From contig NC_037318.1 of assembly GCF_000143535.2 (NCBI RefSeq), positions 1,798,001 through 1,862,000 of the forward strand: a stretch of DNA of 64,000 nt, in the 5' to 3' direction. The position numbers and the translations under genes are program-made. The notes under the pieces are model-generated. The model saw only the letters and a list, made by a program, of their open reading frames with translations, was not told the origin of the DNA and ran no database searches. The DNA comes from Botrytis cinerea B05.10. Taxonomy: Eukaryota; Ascomycota; Leotiomycetes; Helotiales; Sclerotiniaceae. Below, piece by piece: positions 1-12,444 of the stretch (its first letter is position 1; every line of letters begins with the position of its first letter).

Positions 1-455
1 AAGGAGCGGCATGAATATATTTGAACTCATTCCTTCAGTGCGAGCAAAAAGGAACCCTTTGCAAAGCCATTGATCTTCACTCAGCGCTGCCAAATTATCA
101 TCTCGTATGTCATTCTATCTCAGCTAGGATTATGTTGTATTCCAAATCATTCATGACGATATCCCAAGACTTTTCTAGCATGAAGGGCATGACAAGACCT
201 AACGGTTTCCCTAGTGAGGGGGGTTAGCTGTCAAAGTTTGGTGATCATTTACCTGCAAGCTGCTTAGTCGCACCAGGTGGTGAAAATCATGGTGGTACTA
301 CTTGTATTCAATCTCTCGGCCCGCAGATCGCAATTAGTACAACACATTTGATATGCGGTGCCTATATTACCACCAACGGCCTCTAACGGTTTCCGACTTC
401 TTTTCCTTTCCCCTTAACTACCATTTATTCACTGTCATAATTTTTAATCATAATC

Positions 456-1758
456 ATGCTTAAACTCTCAGTTGCTGTCGTAGCAGCTAGCTTGGGCTTC
501 ATTGAAGCCAAGTCTTGCACAGATATCTCCATTCCAATTTCCATTAATGCTCGAAATGGAAACTTCAATATCCCACCTCTTTCTGATTCCATTGCCGTAA
601 CAAAATTTGCACAAGATTTTCTGAGAAGTGGGCAAAATTACAGTGCATCTATGTTATCAGGATTCACTACGGTAACTGGCCAACACAACATTGCTGCGAC
701 TGTTTGCGTACCAAGCCAGTCGAGCAACAACTCTGATTCATGGCAATTCCTTACTCATGGACTTGGCTTTGATAGATCGTAAGTACAGAACTGCACTTTC
801 ACATATACCTACTGATTGTGTGCATAGGTACTGGGACTTGCCATTCAACAACTACAACTACTCATACGTGGATGTTGCTGTTGATCAGTATGGCTATAGC
901 ACTTTAGCCATTGATCGCCTTGGAATAGGTGAATCCTCAAAAGCTGACCCAACATCAATTATCCAAGCACCTGCCGAGCTTTCAGCAATTGTAGAAGTGA
1001 CGAAATTGCTACGTGCAGGCACTTTGCCAGGCGTCGAGATCTCGGAACCAAACAAGATTGTCCATGTCGGTCATTCTTTTGGTTCAATTCTATCATATGA
1101 ACTCGCTTCGGCATACCCAAATATCACAGACGGACTCATTCTCCAAGGATTCTCCCTTGACGGTTCCGCTGTACCTCAGACATTTGCAGGATTCAACATC
1201 CAATCCGCATCCGTAAATCAACCTTACAAATTCGGCCCTCCTTCCATCGCCTCTCTTTTCGGTTCTGCAATCTCTCAACTGGAAAGTACCTTTAGCAAAA
1301 TCGGATGTTTCTATACCGCCGGCGCAAACAAGGATACAGGTAACATCTACGGCCAAGATCTCGCCGATGGCTATCTCACCTGGGCCAATCTTGGCGCTAA
1401 CCAATTCAACTTCCTCGCGCCCCCATACTACGATCCTAAGATCGGAGAATATACCGAACAACACAAAGAACCCTTTACTACTGGCGAACTTCTCACCCTG
1501 GCTGCGCAACCGGCTTCCGCGCCGGAGTTTGAGGGTCCGGTTCTTGTGGTGACGGGAAATGAAGATGCGATTTTCTGTGGTGGTAATTGTATGGCTGGAG
1601 GAGGAAATGTGCTGGAGAATGTGGGAGAGGCGTTTCCGAAGAGCAGCGAGTTTAGAGCGCACGTGCAGATGGGTTGTGGGCATGCGGTTAATGTGCATTT
1701 TAGTGCGGGGGTGGTGTATCGGGTTATGAATGAGTTTTTGGGGGAGCAGGGGTTTTAG
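456..1758 (+). CDS. Secreted alpha/beta-hydrolase fold protein
   Basis: Two exons, 456-778 and 828-1758, joined across a 49-nt GTAAGT...TAG intron, give 417 residues. The N-terminus (MLKLSVAVVAASLGFIEA) reads as a signal peptide, so the enzyme is probably secreted. The fold is shown by an oxyanion-type HG motif (FLTHGLGFDRS, split by the intron), the nucleophile elbow GHSFGS with Ser191, an acidic residue in VVTGNEDA (Asp354 region) and a late His393 in GCGHAVNVH: a complete Ser-Asp-His triad in the usual order. Substrate cannot be told from sequence; fungal members of this group include esterases and lipase-like enzymes. The start is the first ATG in frame and directly precedes the signal peptide. 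It stands alone, with a gap before the next gene. Confidence 0.88.
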
Positions 1759-3133
1759 ATTTGGGGGAGAGGGAAAGGGAGGATGGGGGGTGAGGAAGTT
1801 TGGGGGAATTGTGGGTATGAGAGGAGGTGAGGTGAGGCGATTACGGGACTAGTTATTTATTTGTGTATGTATGGTCTTGGGGTTAATTTGTAGTCTGTAA
1901 TGAATTATGTCAAAGTGGAAGTGGAAGGTATTATGCTTGGGCTTGTGTGTTGGGTGTGTGTGTGTGTGTGTGTAATATTCGATTGTGTGAGGGGTTGATC
2001 GGTGGTTATTGATGATCATGATCTCTTTTTTTTCTCGGATGAAGGGGAAGGGAGATGGGAAGGGAGTGCGTATGATTATATGGGGATTGATAATTATTGT
2101 GTATATAATGATTGGTGATTGTTGATTAATAATTGATTAATTGTGGTTCTTGAAGAATTGGATTTGTAAAGTTTGCTGTGGAGATTGGATCGGTAGTTGA
2201 TGGATGGATGGATGGATGGGTGTTTAGATATTATTATAACATATTTGGTAAGTTTATATGTTTATGTATGATGAGTATATAAGTAAGTGTATGGAGTATA
2301 TAGGGTCTATTGATCTAGAGAAGAAAACAGGGGATCTAAATGGGAGATTGAGATGGAGATGGAGGTGGGAATAGAGAGGAATGGATAATATGGACTCGAA
2401 TTGAGATTGAGATTGAGATTTCGTTTTGGTTTTTGCGATCAATGTTGAGGGCGGGGGGCGAGGGGCGGGGGGCTGAGAGTGAGAGAGGCGGCGGTGATAT
2501 AGTGGGGATTAGGATCATGCGATTTTCTTGATTTGAGATGGATCTGGGATGTTGAGATGTGGTTCGTTCGTGTAGATACGAGGAAGGAGACTCTTAGAGG
2601 AGCGGGATATGTGTGAAGGGGATGTATGAAGGTGGAGTAACGATATTTAGAGGTGGGGGTTATTTGATGGAGGAGAAGAAGAGGAGAAGAGAAGAGAAGA
2701 GAAGAGAGGAGAAAAGAGGTGAGGTAAGGTAAGGTAAGCAAGAAATGATTTTGATATGTGATTTCGAGTGTAGTGGTTGCGGATCGATAGCGGATTGAGG
2801 GATGCATATGGTACATGATTCAACGAGAAGAGAGGGGAAGAGAATGATTTTTTGTTAAAGAATTGATGTCTATTTGTCTATCTCATCTATGTGAATGAAT
2901 CGAGGGTATCTATCCTGAGACATTATCGTCTATAATTCCTTCCTCAACATTCGTATTTGAAAGCTGAGGTTTCCTCTCACCATATACTGTTCTATAGATC
3001 TATCTTGATCGCTCAATCCCATACCTCATATCTAATAGCAAAGGTAGATCTCTAAACGAAGTTACAAGAAATAAAATGGTCAAGAGGAGGTAAGTTGGGT
3101 CTATTGCGGGTATCGTTCATGCTGCGTCTGACC
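1759..3133. other. Gene-free, purine-biased spacer with microsatellites
   Basis: Between the hydrolase stop and the convergent permease stop the plus strand is strongly G/A-rich. It carries a GT run near 1955-1975, GGAT repeats near 2200-2220 and GAGAA-type runs near 2670-2730. The open frames on the minus strand here are Ser/Pro/Leu-rich shadows of this composition. I see no supported gene. Confidence 0.7.
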
Positions 3134-4870
3134 TCATACCTTGTACCTAAATCCTCTCTGACCCGCCGCTACCGTTCCCTCATTGACAGCTCCATCTACC
3201 GCCTCTCCCCTATCCAGCTTCTTATTCAATTTCACTAGCATCATCCTCAACGCCAACGCCGAACACATCGCCATAAAGATCATTCCGCAATTAACACTCA
3301 TCGCGACCACGTATCTCGGGCCCGCACTGCTGGGATACATATAACTTGAATAAATACTACTCGCATTACTCACCGCATTAATGAAGGCCAAGGCCACTGC
3401 TCTTTTGGCAGGAGGACGTGGCAGCGTGTTGGAAATCCATGCGAGGGCGACCACGAAACCGGTATAGCAGCCGGGAACCATAAGCATCATGGCGAGGTAG
3501 CGGGGAGCAAGGGTTGTGGTTGTGGCGGCGAGGATGAATGCTACAAAGGCGAAACAGAGAGGAATGACAACGTGGAGGAAGCGTTCGCCGGTTTTATCGG
3601 CGTGCCACGCGTTGAACATGGAGGTGAAGAGAGCGAGGACGTAAGGAGGAGCGGTGAGAAGGAGAGATTGAATACGGTTGTATTTTAGGGTTGCGACGAC
3701 GGTTCTGGGATATGTTAGACTCTGATTTTCTCGGATTGTATCAATCATTGGGAAGCTTACGGGAAGAAATTAGTAACGGATGCAGCTGAAACAATACCAA
3801 ACAAGATTAAGACTAGGACATAAGTCTTGATATCTGTGAATGCGAGTTTCAAGCCGTGCTTGAAAGTTTGCTGATGGCTGTCCACCCAATCGTCCATGCC
3901 CACATCCTCTTCCAAACGCCAAACAGCCAATTCTCGTTCCCGGTCCGTCAACCAAGCAGTGGTGCGCGGAAAGTTGGGAAGGATAAAGTAGGCAGAAGCA
4001 GCAATAACAACGGTGACTGATCCTTCGATAATGAAAAGCCATCTCCAGGCTAGAAGGCCATGGACTCCATCCATACCACCTGTGATACCTGCAGCGATGA
4101 GACCCGAGAAAGCTCCGCTAATGAGGGATCCAGAATAAAGGAGTGCAGTGCGCAAACCTAACTCCTTGCGGGTATACCAACATGAGAGGTAGTAAAGACA
4201 ACCGGGCTGTGTAGTGTTAGGACTCATATGTATCAAATCGCCACATGCATTAAAACTTACAAAGTAAGCAGCCTCTACGAAACCGAGGAAGAATCTGCAC
4301 ACAAGCAGACCAGCAAAGTTCTGGGTACCAGCTGTTGCAGCTGATATCACACCCCAAATCATCATTGCTCCCGGAAGATACATTGCTGGTTTACCTATTT
4401 TATTCAAGAACAAATTGGAGGGGATCTGCATTAGGAGGTATCCCACGAACAGGATACTCACACAAGTCTATGAATATTAGCTTTTGGTACCTATGAAGCC
4501 TTTACTGCATACCTGATATTGATCTCCCACTAAATTCAAATCTTCCTCCATTCCCGCTAACCGCGCTGCTGCAATATTGTTCTACCCTGATTTAGTAATC
4601 ATCCAACATATATGGTTATTAGAGTAATTAACACACCCTATCTAGATAATTCATGATATACATCAAAATGACCATAGGCAACAATCTCAGATCGATTTTC
4701 CTTTTGAGTTTGAATTCAATTTCGACGCGTTCTTCAGGAGACAAGGCGGCGATCCATTCTGGCGGTTCAAGAACTCGAAGACCGGGATCTATTCTCGCAG
4801 CTGATGTCGTCGAATCATCCTTATTAGCATCTTCTATATATTCCAGCTGTGCCTTGACAGTGGACGCCAT
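3134..4870 (-). CDS. MFS permease, Dal5/allantoate (anion:cation symporter) type
   Basis: Five exons on the minus strand, 4870-4637, 4581-4513, 4467-4261, 4206-3761 and 3704-3134, all with GT-AG borders and continuous frame, give 508 residues, a normal length for this family. Family marks are the cytosolic lead-in followed by LRLLPMVILMYIMNYLDR and NNIAAARLAGMEEDL, the loop-2 signature region VGYLLMQIPSNL, and AAYFPGCLYYLSCWYTRKE, which is typical of Dal5-like transporters of organic anions such as allantoate, nicotinate, pantothenate or other vitamins. Helices continue through the TVVATLKYN half to a short cytosolic tail. The exact substrate is not predictable. The start ATG at 4870 opens the acidic N-terminal segment. 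Confidence 0.92.
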
Positions 4871-5966
4871 AGTCTCGTTGCTTGAGTCGGTTATTGTTGT
4901 ATTTTTGATATAGCTGACTCGAAGGCTTCTTCTGATATCGGATCTGTGGTTGTGTCACCTACACTAATGCTGGTGTGAGGTACTAAATGTGCCACAGAGT
5001 TGAGATCTTGTGATAAATGTTTAAATACAAGAGAAGCCAATTTAAACTTTGATGTCGCAGACAAAAGCATACAGAAATGATGAAGGCGTGATGAAATACG
5101 ATCTAGATAGAGAGAATGCTTTCTAATCATTAGCATACTTTCATTGGGGGGTAAAAAGTGAATTATGCATGACAGGTCAGAAGGCATCATGATCATCAAC
5201 ATCTAACACCTGTATATGCAGTCATTATGCCTGCTTTGGTAGTATTGCTTGCTTATCAGTGCCTGTCACATTGCCTCTCTTGCTATTTCACTGGAGAACT
5301 CTGCGGGGGAGGAAGGGTAAAGCAACGATCAGTAACATGGGACATCAGTGCCGACGGGAATGCGGGGGTTGTTGATCTTACTGGGGAAGTTAACCGAGGA
5401 CTCCGCAATTTAACCGGATTCTCTATTACCTACTTGAACTCTCTTTTGGAAATTTTTGATCTCTGATCTTCTCTTGAATTGTTTCCCCTCATTGCCAAGA
5501 GTGCAAAAGTGGAAAGTGCAGTGAGTGAGTCTACCGTCATATCCCGCTCCAAGAAACTCTCAATGATTTGGTACAATGAGATATGCCAGCTTCTCAGCCA
5601 AGCCAACATATCATGATGATAAATTGAACTAGTAACGCGTGTATCTATCCCGAGACTAAATGGACTAGTATGTACATATGGATATTACCATACATGCGAG
5701 GTTTCCCCAAATTGATGCTAATCGGCAGTATCTACTTTCATTGGTTCGGAGTTTAAGCAAATAGCGAAATTTCCGTTTTAGCATTCCCATTACATCGGTA
5801 CACTTAGCAATGGCAACGGGAGTGTAGTGAAATGCTTCTTTCCTTGTATCGAGAATTTTGCGTTATGATCTGTAGAACGGTTTGTGTTGGTTCATCTTGG
5901 CAGCCTGACCTACGAGGCTAATTGGATGCGTGAATTGACGTAAGATCAGAGCATTTGTTGAGATTA
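4871..5966. other. Spacer upstream of the Dal5-type permease
   Basis: About 1.1 kb between the permease start and the 3' end of the thioesterase, both on the minus strand, so it should hold the permease promoter. A 79-codon plus-strand open frame (5227-5466) has no recognisable domain and no partner exon. I do not call a gene. Confidence 0.5.
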
Positions 5967-6544
5967 TTAAAGTTTTGGCTGTGGTTGGAGGATCTTTCGG
6001 AGTCCTTGTTTGATTGTGTCGTTCATACCTCGCGTTGCTGGTCTGCCAGTCTCTCTGTCAACAAAAACGTGAATAATTTCACCCACCGACTTGACTTCCT
6101 CGACCCCTCTCTCGAATAAACCGATTTCGTAAGTAACACTGCTATTCCCAAGCTTGTTGACACGTAGAGCTAGATCAGCGACAGCTGGAAATGCAATTGA
6201 ACCAAAGAAATCACCATGGGAGTGCACAACTAGGCCGTACTGAGACGAGGTGGGTGGGTGTAGACCACAATGTTCGATAAGATATGAGTTTACGATTGAA
6301 TCGTACCTTTCTCGAGACTTAGCCATAGAGTATACCCAGCGTTCTCGGTGGGACTTACAGGAAGTTGTAAATGCTGTTATTCATATGATCATACATATCG
6401 TTATCAGACCTCCAAATATTGTGTCAGTTCATTGCGATCTGCGTCAAGACGTGAAGACGTGGAGATACCATACCAGCGTGTTCTATATTCCAAAACGTAG
6501 CCATAATCCTCTCGTCTTCTCCTCTTAAGCTCCTCGTGTGACAT
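5967..6544 (-). CDS. Small hotdog-fold acyl-CoA thioesterase family protein
   Basis: Three minus-strand exons, 6544-6474, 6409-6359 and 6306-5967, give 153 residues. The splices restore the family core: exon 1 ends in EYRTRW, exon 2 supplies SDNDMYDHMNNSIYNF, and exon 3 continues YDSIVNSYLIEHCGL. The DNDMYxHMNN motif is the catalytic-Asp region of YbgC/4-hydroxybenzoyl-CoA-thioesterase-like proteins, which act as small oligomers on acyl-CoA substrates. Length fits a single hotdog domain. The start ATG at 6544 gives a short charged N-terminus; an upstream start cannot be excluded. Substrate and location (cytosol or mitochondrion) are unknown. Confidence 0.85.
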
Positions 6545-7083
6545 GTTGAGTAGTACCTGGTTTCTTTTATCAAGATATTAAAGGGGATATATTAGGAGTG
6601 AGAGGTTTGGAAGGGATGAATTTTGAAAAGGAGAACGCGATGAGGAGATTTGTTGTCAGCCGAGGTATATTTGAATGTTCCAGTAACCTAGACGACTGAC
6701 TCCAAAACAAACTGTGATGCTATGGGAAATAATGGGCATTAAAAGCGAAGGATTTTCAATGTGAGTTCATATCATGCGCCGAAATGGATCTTCTCAACTC
6801 TGGTTTGAGAGGTTCTGGTCCCTGGGCACTATGTATGTCAACAGGAACAGGAGGTCTAATAATAAGTACTAGCTACCGCAATGGTCAAATTGATATTGAT
6901 GATTGACGCTACACACCGCCTTGGGCAGAACATAATTTTCTAAATTGATCTGGACTTGCGCATCATAATTTCGATAAATCGTTCACCAGATAATAGTTGT
7001 ATTATCTCTCACATTGATTTCAATCCGATCAAGTGGCTCCTTCACCTCGAATTATTGCGCTTTTGGCCCGTAGGGCTGGAAGA
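6545..7083. promoter_or_regulatory. Divergent promoter region between thioesterase and pseudouridine synthase
   Basis: About 540 bp separate two divergently transcribed genes, so both promoters must lie here. I see no clear consensus boxes beyond AT-rich stretches. Confidence 0.5.
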
Positions 7084-8507
7084 ATGAATCCTACCATGGC
7101 ACTCGTCGAAACTTCCGCTGGGTACCCTCCCGTGGAAGAGAAGAAACCATTTGAAGAACCCCCCGCAGTCGTGGTTACACCTTCCGATCCATGGCCGCGA
7201 CCATATTATTTGGATAATGGGTTACGCAGAGTCGCGCCGTACCATTTCACCTACAATACATACTGCAAACAAAGATGGAGAGGAAGAGAAATATTGGATA
7301 TATTTTCAAGCGAATTTCGAGATAGGCCAATAGAATACTACGTGCGTTCGGCATGGTTCAAAATAATAAGACGTCGTACTGACAAGCGTAGAAAGATGCC
7401 ATGGAGCGCGGAGCTATCGCTGTGAATGGAAAACCCGTCGAGTCAATTTCACAAATTATCAAGAATGGAGATGTTATATCACACACCTTACATCGACATG
7501 AACCTCCCGTTACAGCTCTGCCAATATCGATCGTACATGAAGATGAAGATATTATTGTCATCAACAAGCCTTCCGGTGTTCCCGTCCACCCAGCTGGTCG
7601 ATATAATTACAATTCCGTAGTTGAAATTATGAGGGCTGAGCGCGGCCATGGCTGGAACCCACTACCGTGCAATAGATTGGACAGACTGACCAGTGGTATC
7701 ATGTTCATTGGAAAACACGCCAAGGCCGCAGAAGCACTAAGTTTACAAATATCAGGGCGCACTGTCAGAAAAGAATACATAGCACGAGTAAAAGGAAAGT
7801 TTCCAGATGGAGAAGTAGTGTGTGATATGCCAATTCTGCAGATATCACCAAAATTGGGGTTGAACCGTGTGAGGGCAAATGGTAAAGCCGCCCGCACGGT
7901 TTTTAAGCGCCTTGCATATTATCCTCCAGAACAGGCTCACGACAACCCCGAACAGACAGAGCTAGACAAGACGAGACCACCAATGGCAAAGGAAGGCTAC
8001 TCGATCGTTAGATGCCTTCCAGTCACTGGCCGTACGCATCAGCTCAGGGTTCATCTACAGTTTCTAGGTCATCCTATTGGCAACGATCCTATATATTGCA
8101 ATCAACGTGTATGGGGAACGAGGCTCGGAGCAAATGACTCAGATGCAACTCAGGATACGGATGAAGACATTATCACTCGTCTTTCGAGGATGGGCAAGTC
8201 AGAAGTCGCTGACGCTGTAGCCTACCATGATGAAATGGTAGACGAATACAACAAGAAGAAAGCCGAGAAGATGTCCGGAGAGCTATGTGAAGTATGCCAA
8301 ACTCCATTATATACCGACCCTGGTGAACAGGAGTTGTCTCTATGGCTTCACAGTCTTCGTTACGAAGATGCTGGAGGATCTTGGAGCTATGTGAGTCCTC
8401 TCCCAGCCTGGGCTTTACCCCCTGACGGTATGGATGGACCAACCGAAGTTGGAGGTATGGAAGAATTAGTCGAGGCAGTTAAAGAAGACAACCCCGAAAT
8501 TGCATGA
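7084..8507 (+). CDS. RNA pseudouridine synthase, RluA family (Rib2/Pus9-like)
   Basis: Exons 7084-7341 and 7392-8507, joined across a 50-nt GTGCGT...TAG intron, give 457 residues. The family converts uridine to pseudouridine in tRNA; Pus9/Rib2 relatives modify U32. An S4-like RNA-binding segment (EILDIFSSEF to GAIAVNGKPV) spans the exon junction. The catalytic core reads NRLDRLTSGIMF, with catalytic Asp183; the residue before RLD is Asn where His is common. Motifs VINKPSGVPVHP and GRTHQLRVHLQFLGHPI follow. The C-terminus carries a CxxC (ELCEVCQTPLY) typical of the eukaryotic branch. No deaminase domain is present, which favours a Pus9-like role over bifunctional Rib2. The open frame extends about 50 nt upstream without an ATG, so 7084 or 7096 is the likely start. 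Confidence 0.88.
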
Positions 8508-10300
8508 GCTACCACACCTTGAAATTTAAACCTATTATCGACCTTATTCCAATGTGTTCTTCTGGATTTACTTGGCCATGTACCAAGAGAATCTATTCAG
8601 GTCCATGTTATACATACCATAGGGAATATCGACATCCTTGATCTAACTCTTTTTGACCCTTTCCATTGTATATCACGGAAGACGGGTCGTCCTTATGTGG
8701 GTACAGGAGGTATAATTGTCTAAAAGAGGTAGTACGAGAGCTGATCCCCTATGCCCCGCTTAACTAGCTAATCCTACTGAAAGAATTCCTCCTCAATTTT
8801 CTATCACTTTGATTGCAGGTTCTAGTGAGGGCGATAAGATGTTGCTATCAATCTTCCGGGGATTTCCTAGTAATGCCGCGGAAGATCGAGCTGGCCCCAA
8901 CGCCCACGTGTGATAGCGCACGGATTCGGGAATGCCGATCTTTGATTCTGTGAATTAATTTTGATCCATTTGTGAAATTCGTTGAAGTTGAAGCACTTTG
9001 AAACCCTGGATCCTCAGAGAGACCTCGGGAAGTCTCAAGAACTGACTGTTGTAGTTGCAGTGACTACGGTCCATGAATTACTGGCTATTAGCATTGTTAT
9101 CATCCGCTGACTACGTAAACAAGTACTCGAGTGCTCATGTATTCTCGAATGCTCACGTATATACCCTCGCCCAGGCATAACATCGATATTCTGTTTGCGG
9201 GGCCACTAGGTATTGAAATGTATGTATTTGTAAATTCTCCAATAATTTGATTTCACTATACCGTCACAGCCACAGTCAACGCTAGAAGAGCTACTAAATG
9301 ATTCCAACACTAGGGGGCTATTGCATTGTTAGTGCTGAAAGACCTAAGCCAATTTGAGGGCTTGAGTCCCGGTGAAGTTATAAGCCGATGCGATTTTCGT
9401 GCGGAATGTCGAGCTAATCAATTAGTGAGAATATATACGGACGAAATAGTACATATTACAGGTGTATGTATACACGATGCACAGAAGGGACGGCATGAGC
9501 CCTATTACCCATTAGTTTTAGAAATTTATAATCGAACCTTTTTTTTCTTCATACAACCAAGTCAAGTTCGATTGAGTTCATTAACCTCGTTCATACGAAA
9601 TGCTATTCTCGGAGCTTCATTGGTACTACCACCCTTCATCCACCGTTCATAACTACCTACCGTGCCTACATACCTCGTCCACCTAGATTCATAGCTGTAA
9701 CCTACAAATGAAATACTCTAATGTAGATAGCCTCGCGCCACGCCATACTTACTTATACCACTAGTTTGGAGCCAAAACTCGTGCATCTTGGCACTAGATC
9801 ACTCCGCGGGTACTTACAGTAGAGTAAACTACGAACCGCCCAAACTTTCTTCAATCTTCTTTCTCACAATTCATCTTTATAAGCAACAATTCATATATTG
9901 ATTGGAATCGGTACGGCCTCCGTATCCGCAGTTTGCCCCCTCAAGTCTTTATTATGCTCTGCTGTGCTGAAGAGTTTAAGTTAACTTCACAAGCAAGCTC
10001 GAACGACGTTTTCGAGTAGGCGGCTTTCAGATCACCTAATACCGAAAGCCAAATCTACACTCATCTGTATTCTGTGAAACCTGAGCTTCTTAGAAATTCT
10101 TCCGTCTTATTTTTACCATTTCAGTCGAGATTTCATGCGTTGATAAATTCATGTGCAGCCAGCTTTCACGTTGACGGGATTTGATTCTGAAGCAGCGCAC
10201 GTACCCCAAAGAACACGATCTATGGGTCACGAGGAAATCCAGGGGAACATCCGATCTGTGTTATAATCTACTCTTGCAACTATCTACAGAGTCTCCAATC
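8508..10300. other. Gene-free spacer
   Basis: About 1.8 kb between two plus-strand genes. The longest open stretch (about 9326-9652) lacks an ATG start and any recognisable domain, so it is not called. The last few hundred bases should contain the bZIP gene promoter. Confidence 0.5.
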
Positions 10301-12444
10301 ATGTCCCAACCAATCCACGGCTCGAATGAACCATTAGGGCCCGAAGTAGATGGAATGGACCATTCTGACTCAATGAATGCAACCGGCAAGAAAGCCGGTG
10401 AAAAGAAACGAGGTAAGAAAGAGTCGGTCAGATGTACAAGGACCGGTGTCTTAGCCATCTGTTCAATCCAAGATGCCATCTAACTTTCATAGTATCCCGT
10501 GCTGGAACTCGCAGTGTATCAACTTTAAGCCCTGCCCAGTACGTAAAGAATTTCATAACAGTTCCTAGATGTGAAGCTTTCGAGCAGGATCTCTCTTGAC
10601 ATTCCTTCGGAATTTGTTGATTAATTTCTATCAGGCTAGCAAGGAAAAGAGCCAATGATCGTGAAGCGCAGCGGAATATTAGATTGAGAACCAAGGTGCG
10701 GCAAACTACTTCTTGGTCCATTCAAACCTCAGGTTGAGATACTGAACCAAGTTTCACCTCTAAAACTCATTGAATTGGCTTGTTGACTAGATGTTTAGGA
10801 GCATATTGAGAGGCTGGAGGCCCGTATTGAAGAACTTACCTGCGGCCGTGAATCTGGTGCAGAGCTCGAAGAGGCGCGGAAGCGCAATGAGGCATTAGAG
10901 CGAGAAGTGAGACAATTGAGTGAAAGTCTAGCACAGTTGAGGGATGATGATAGCTCGAGTACGTATGCACATTGCATTTTCTCAAACTTCAGTCGAATTT
11001 TTGAAATTGAGCCTCTACGCGTGTCTGTGGACTTTTTCGGGGGGAGGGGCCAAGGCATCTGTGAATTCCTCGGCTGTCAAAGTTGGCGCTATCAAGCAAT
11101 ACCAGGTACTGAAGCACATGTCAAGGACATTGAAAACTAGTAGTTTGATCAAATGTAGTCTGGATATATGTGGTTTGACATACTTAAAACCTTTCAAACT
11201 TCTTCAATGAGTTACTATTTCCTAAGGCTAACCAAAGGCCACAAAAGGTCCGGATCGATCTTCTATGTTGGATCTTGGACAAACTGCAATTATGCCTGGC
11301 TCGTCAGCACGAGATGTGCGTCCAGGAATGGCCTCAACTAGGTCTGTTAGCTCCGGAGCAAAGTGGTACCATCCAGTACCTTCGAGAAATCCAGCTGGTA
11401 CTAACAGGCATTCATTCAGCATGTCATTCGGACCTATGGATATGGCAGCACCAATATCCGGGCCAGCTTCCACTAGTGCTTTGGATGAGACTAACCGATT
11501 TTCATATTTTGATCCGATTCCCGCTGTGAATTTTAATGATGGTATCGCAGTCCTGTTTCTTTGGTTAAAGTTCAGTCTCTTTTGAATGTTTAAAATAATA
11601 ACGATTTATAGTAGGAAATTGGGCTCCCAGATCTGTTCCATCAGGTGTCGTTCAAGATTCTCGCCTAACTACCCCTCAGCCGCGGCCTTTGGTACCACAA
11701 AGTCTTACATCTCCAGTGAGGCAAACAATACCGCCATCCTTGCAGCCATTTCAATCACTTCAACCCTGGGCTCTACCAATACTCAACACATCGACACCGA
11801 CGTGTGGAGTTGACACCTATCTAATGAATATCATAAATGGACAAAAAGAACTTGCGAGTCAGGGAGCACCAGAAGCTCAAATCATTGGACCCTCTCAACC
11901 CAGCATGAAGGCGCTTATTTACCCCGACGACCCAAATCAAACCCACGTGGTCTCTACCATCATTTCGAATCTCCTTACAAACCTTGCCGTCAAAGGTCTC
12001 GCCGAACGTGCAGGCTGCCTCTATCTAATGTATCACATTTGCCAATGGCAAATCTATCCCTCATCGTCGACGTACGGAAATTTGACAGATTGGACTTCAC
12101 CTCGAACGTCCCAGCTCATCACACCTCATCCCTTGTGGGCAGATTCCATATTCTGGGGAAAACTTAAAGACAGGGTCATTGAAAAGCAAGATGTTTATGC
12201 CAACGAAGATTTTCAGAATGCATATATACTTTGCATCAATGCGAATTGGCCACGTCCGGATCTGGAGGCATTCAGGTTCGAAGGCGACGACATATTTATT
12301 ACAGAAGAGTTTGAGAATCACATCAAAACTCTGTCAAATTGGAGCTTGGACGAGAGATTTGCTGCTAGATATCCCGAACTAGCACCCTTGGTGAAAATAT
12401 CTGGAATGGGAGAAATTGGATTGCAAGGACCCTACGTATTTTAA
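10301..12444 (+). CDS. bZIP-like transcription factor with DUF3425-type C-terminal domain
   Basis: Exons 10301-10412, 10493-10538 and 10635-10695 are clear. A fourth begins at 10799 (to about 10958), one ends at 11541 (probably from 11238), and the last is 11612-12444. The splices build a basic region (LSPAQLARKRANDREAQRNIR) followed by TKEHIERLEARIEEL and a heptad leucine zipper rich in Glu/Arg. The residue aligned with the invariant bZIP Asn appears to be Asp. The last exon holds the DUF3425-type domain: HPLWADSIFWGKLKDRVI, INANWPRP, and NHIKTLSNWSLDERFAARYPEL. It is a nuclear DNA-binding regulator of unknown targets. The stretch 10958-11238 is unresolved: a good coding frame (VNSSAVKVGAIKQYQ) exists there but would need an unusually short 34-nt intron. 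Confidence 0.82.

Noticed and set aside
5227..5466. 79-codon plus-strand frame upstream of the permease
   Set aside because: No recognisable family, no splice partners, and it lies in an expected promoter region.
9326..9652. Open frame of about 108 codons on the plus strand
   Set aside because: It lacks an ATG near its start, has no domain, and no flanking exons could be joined.
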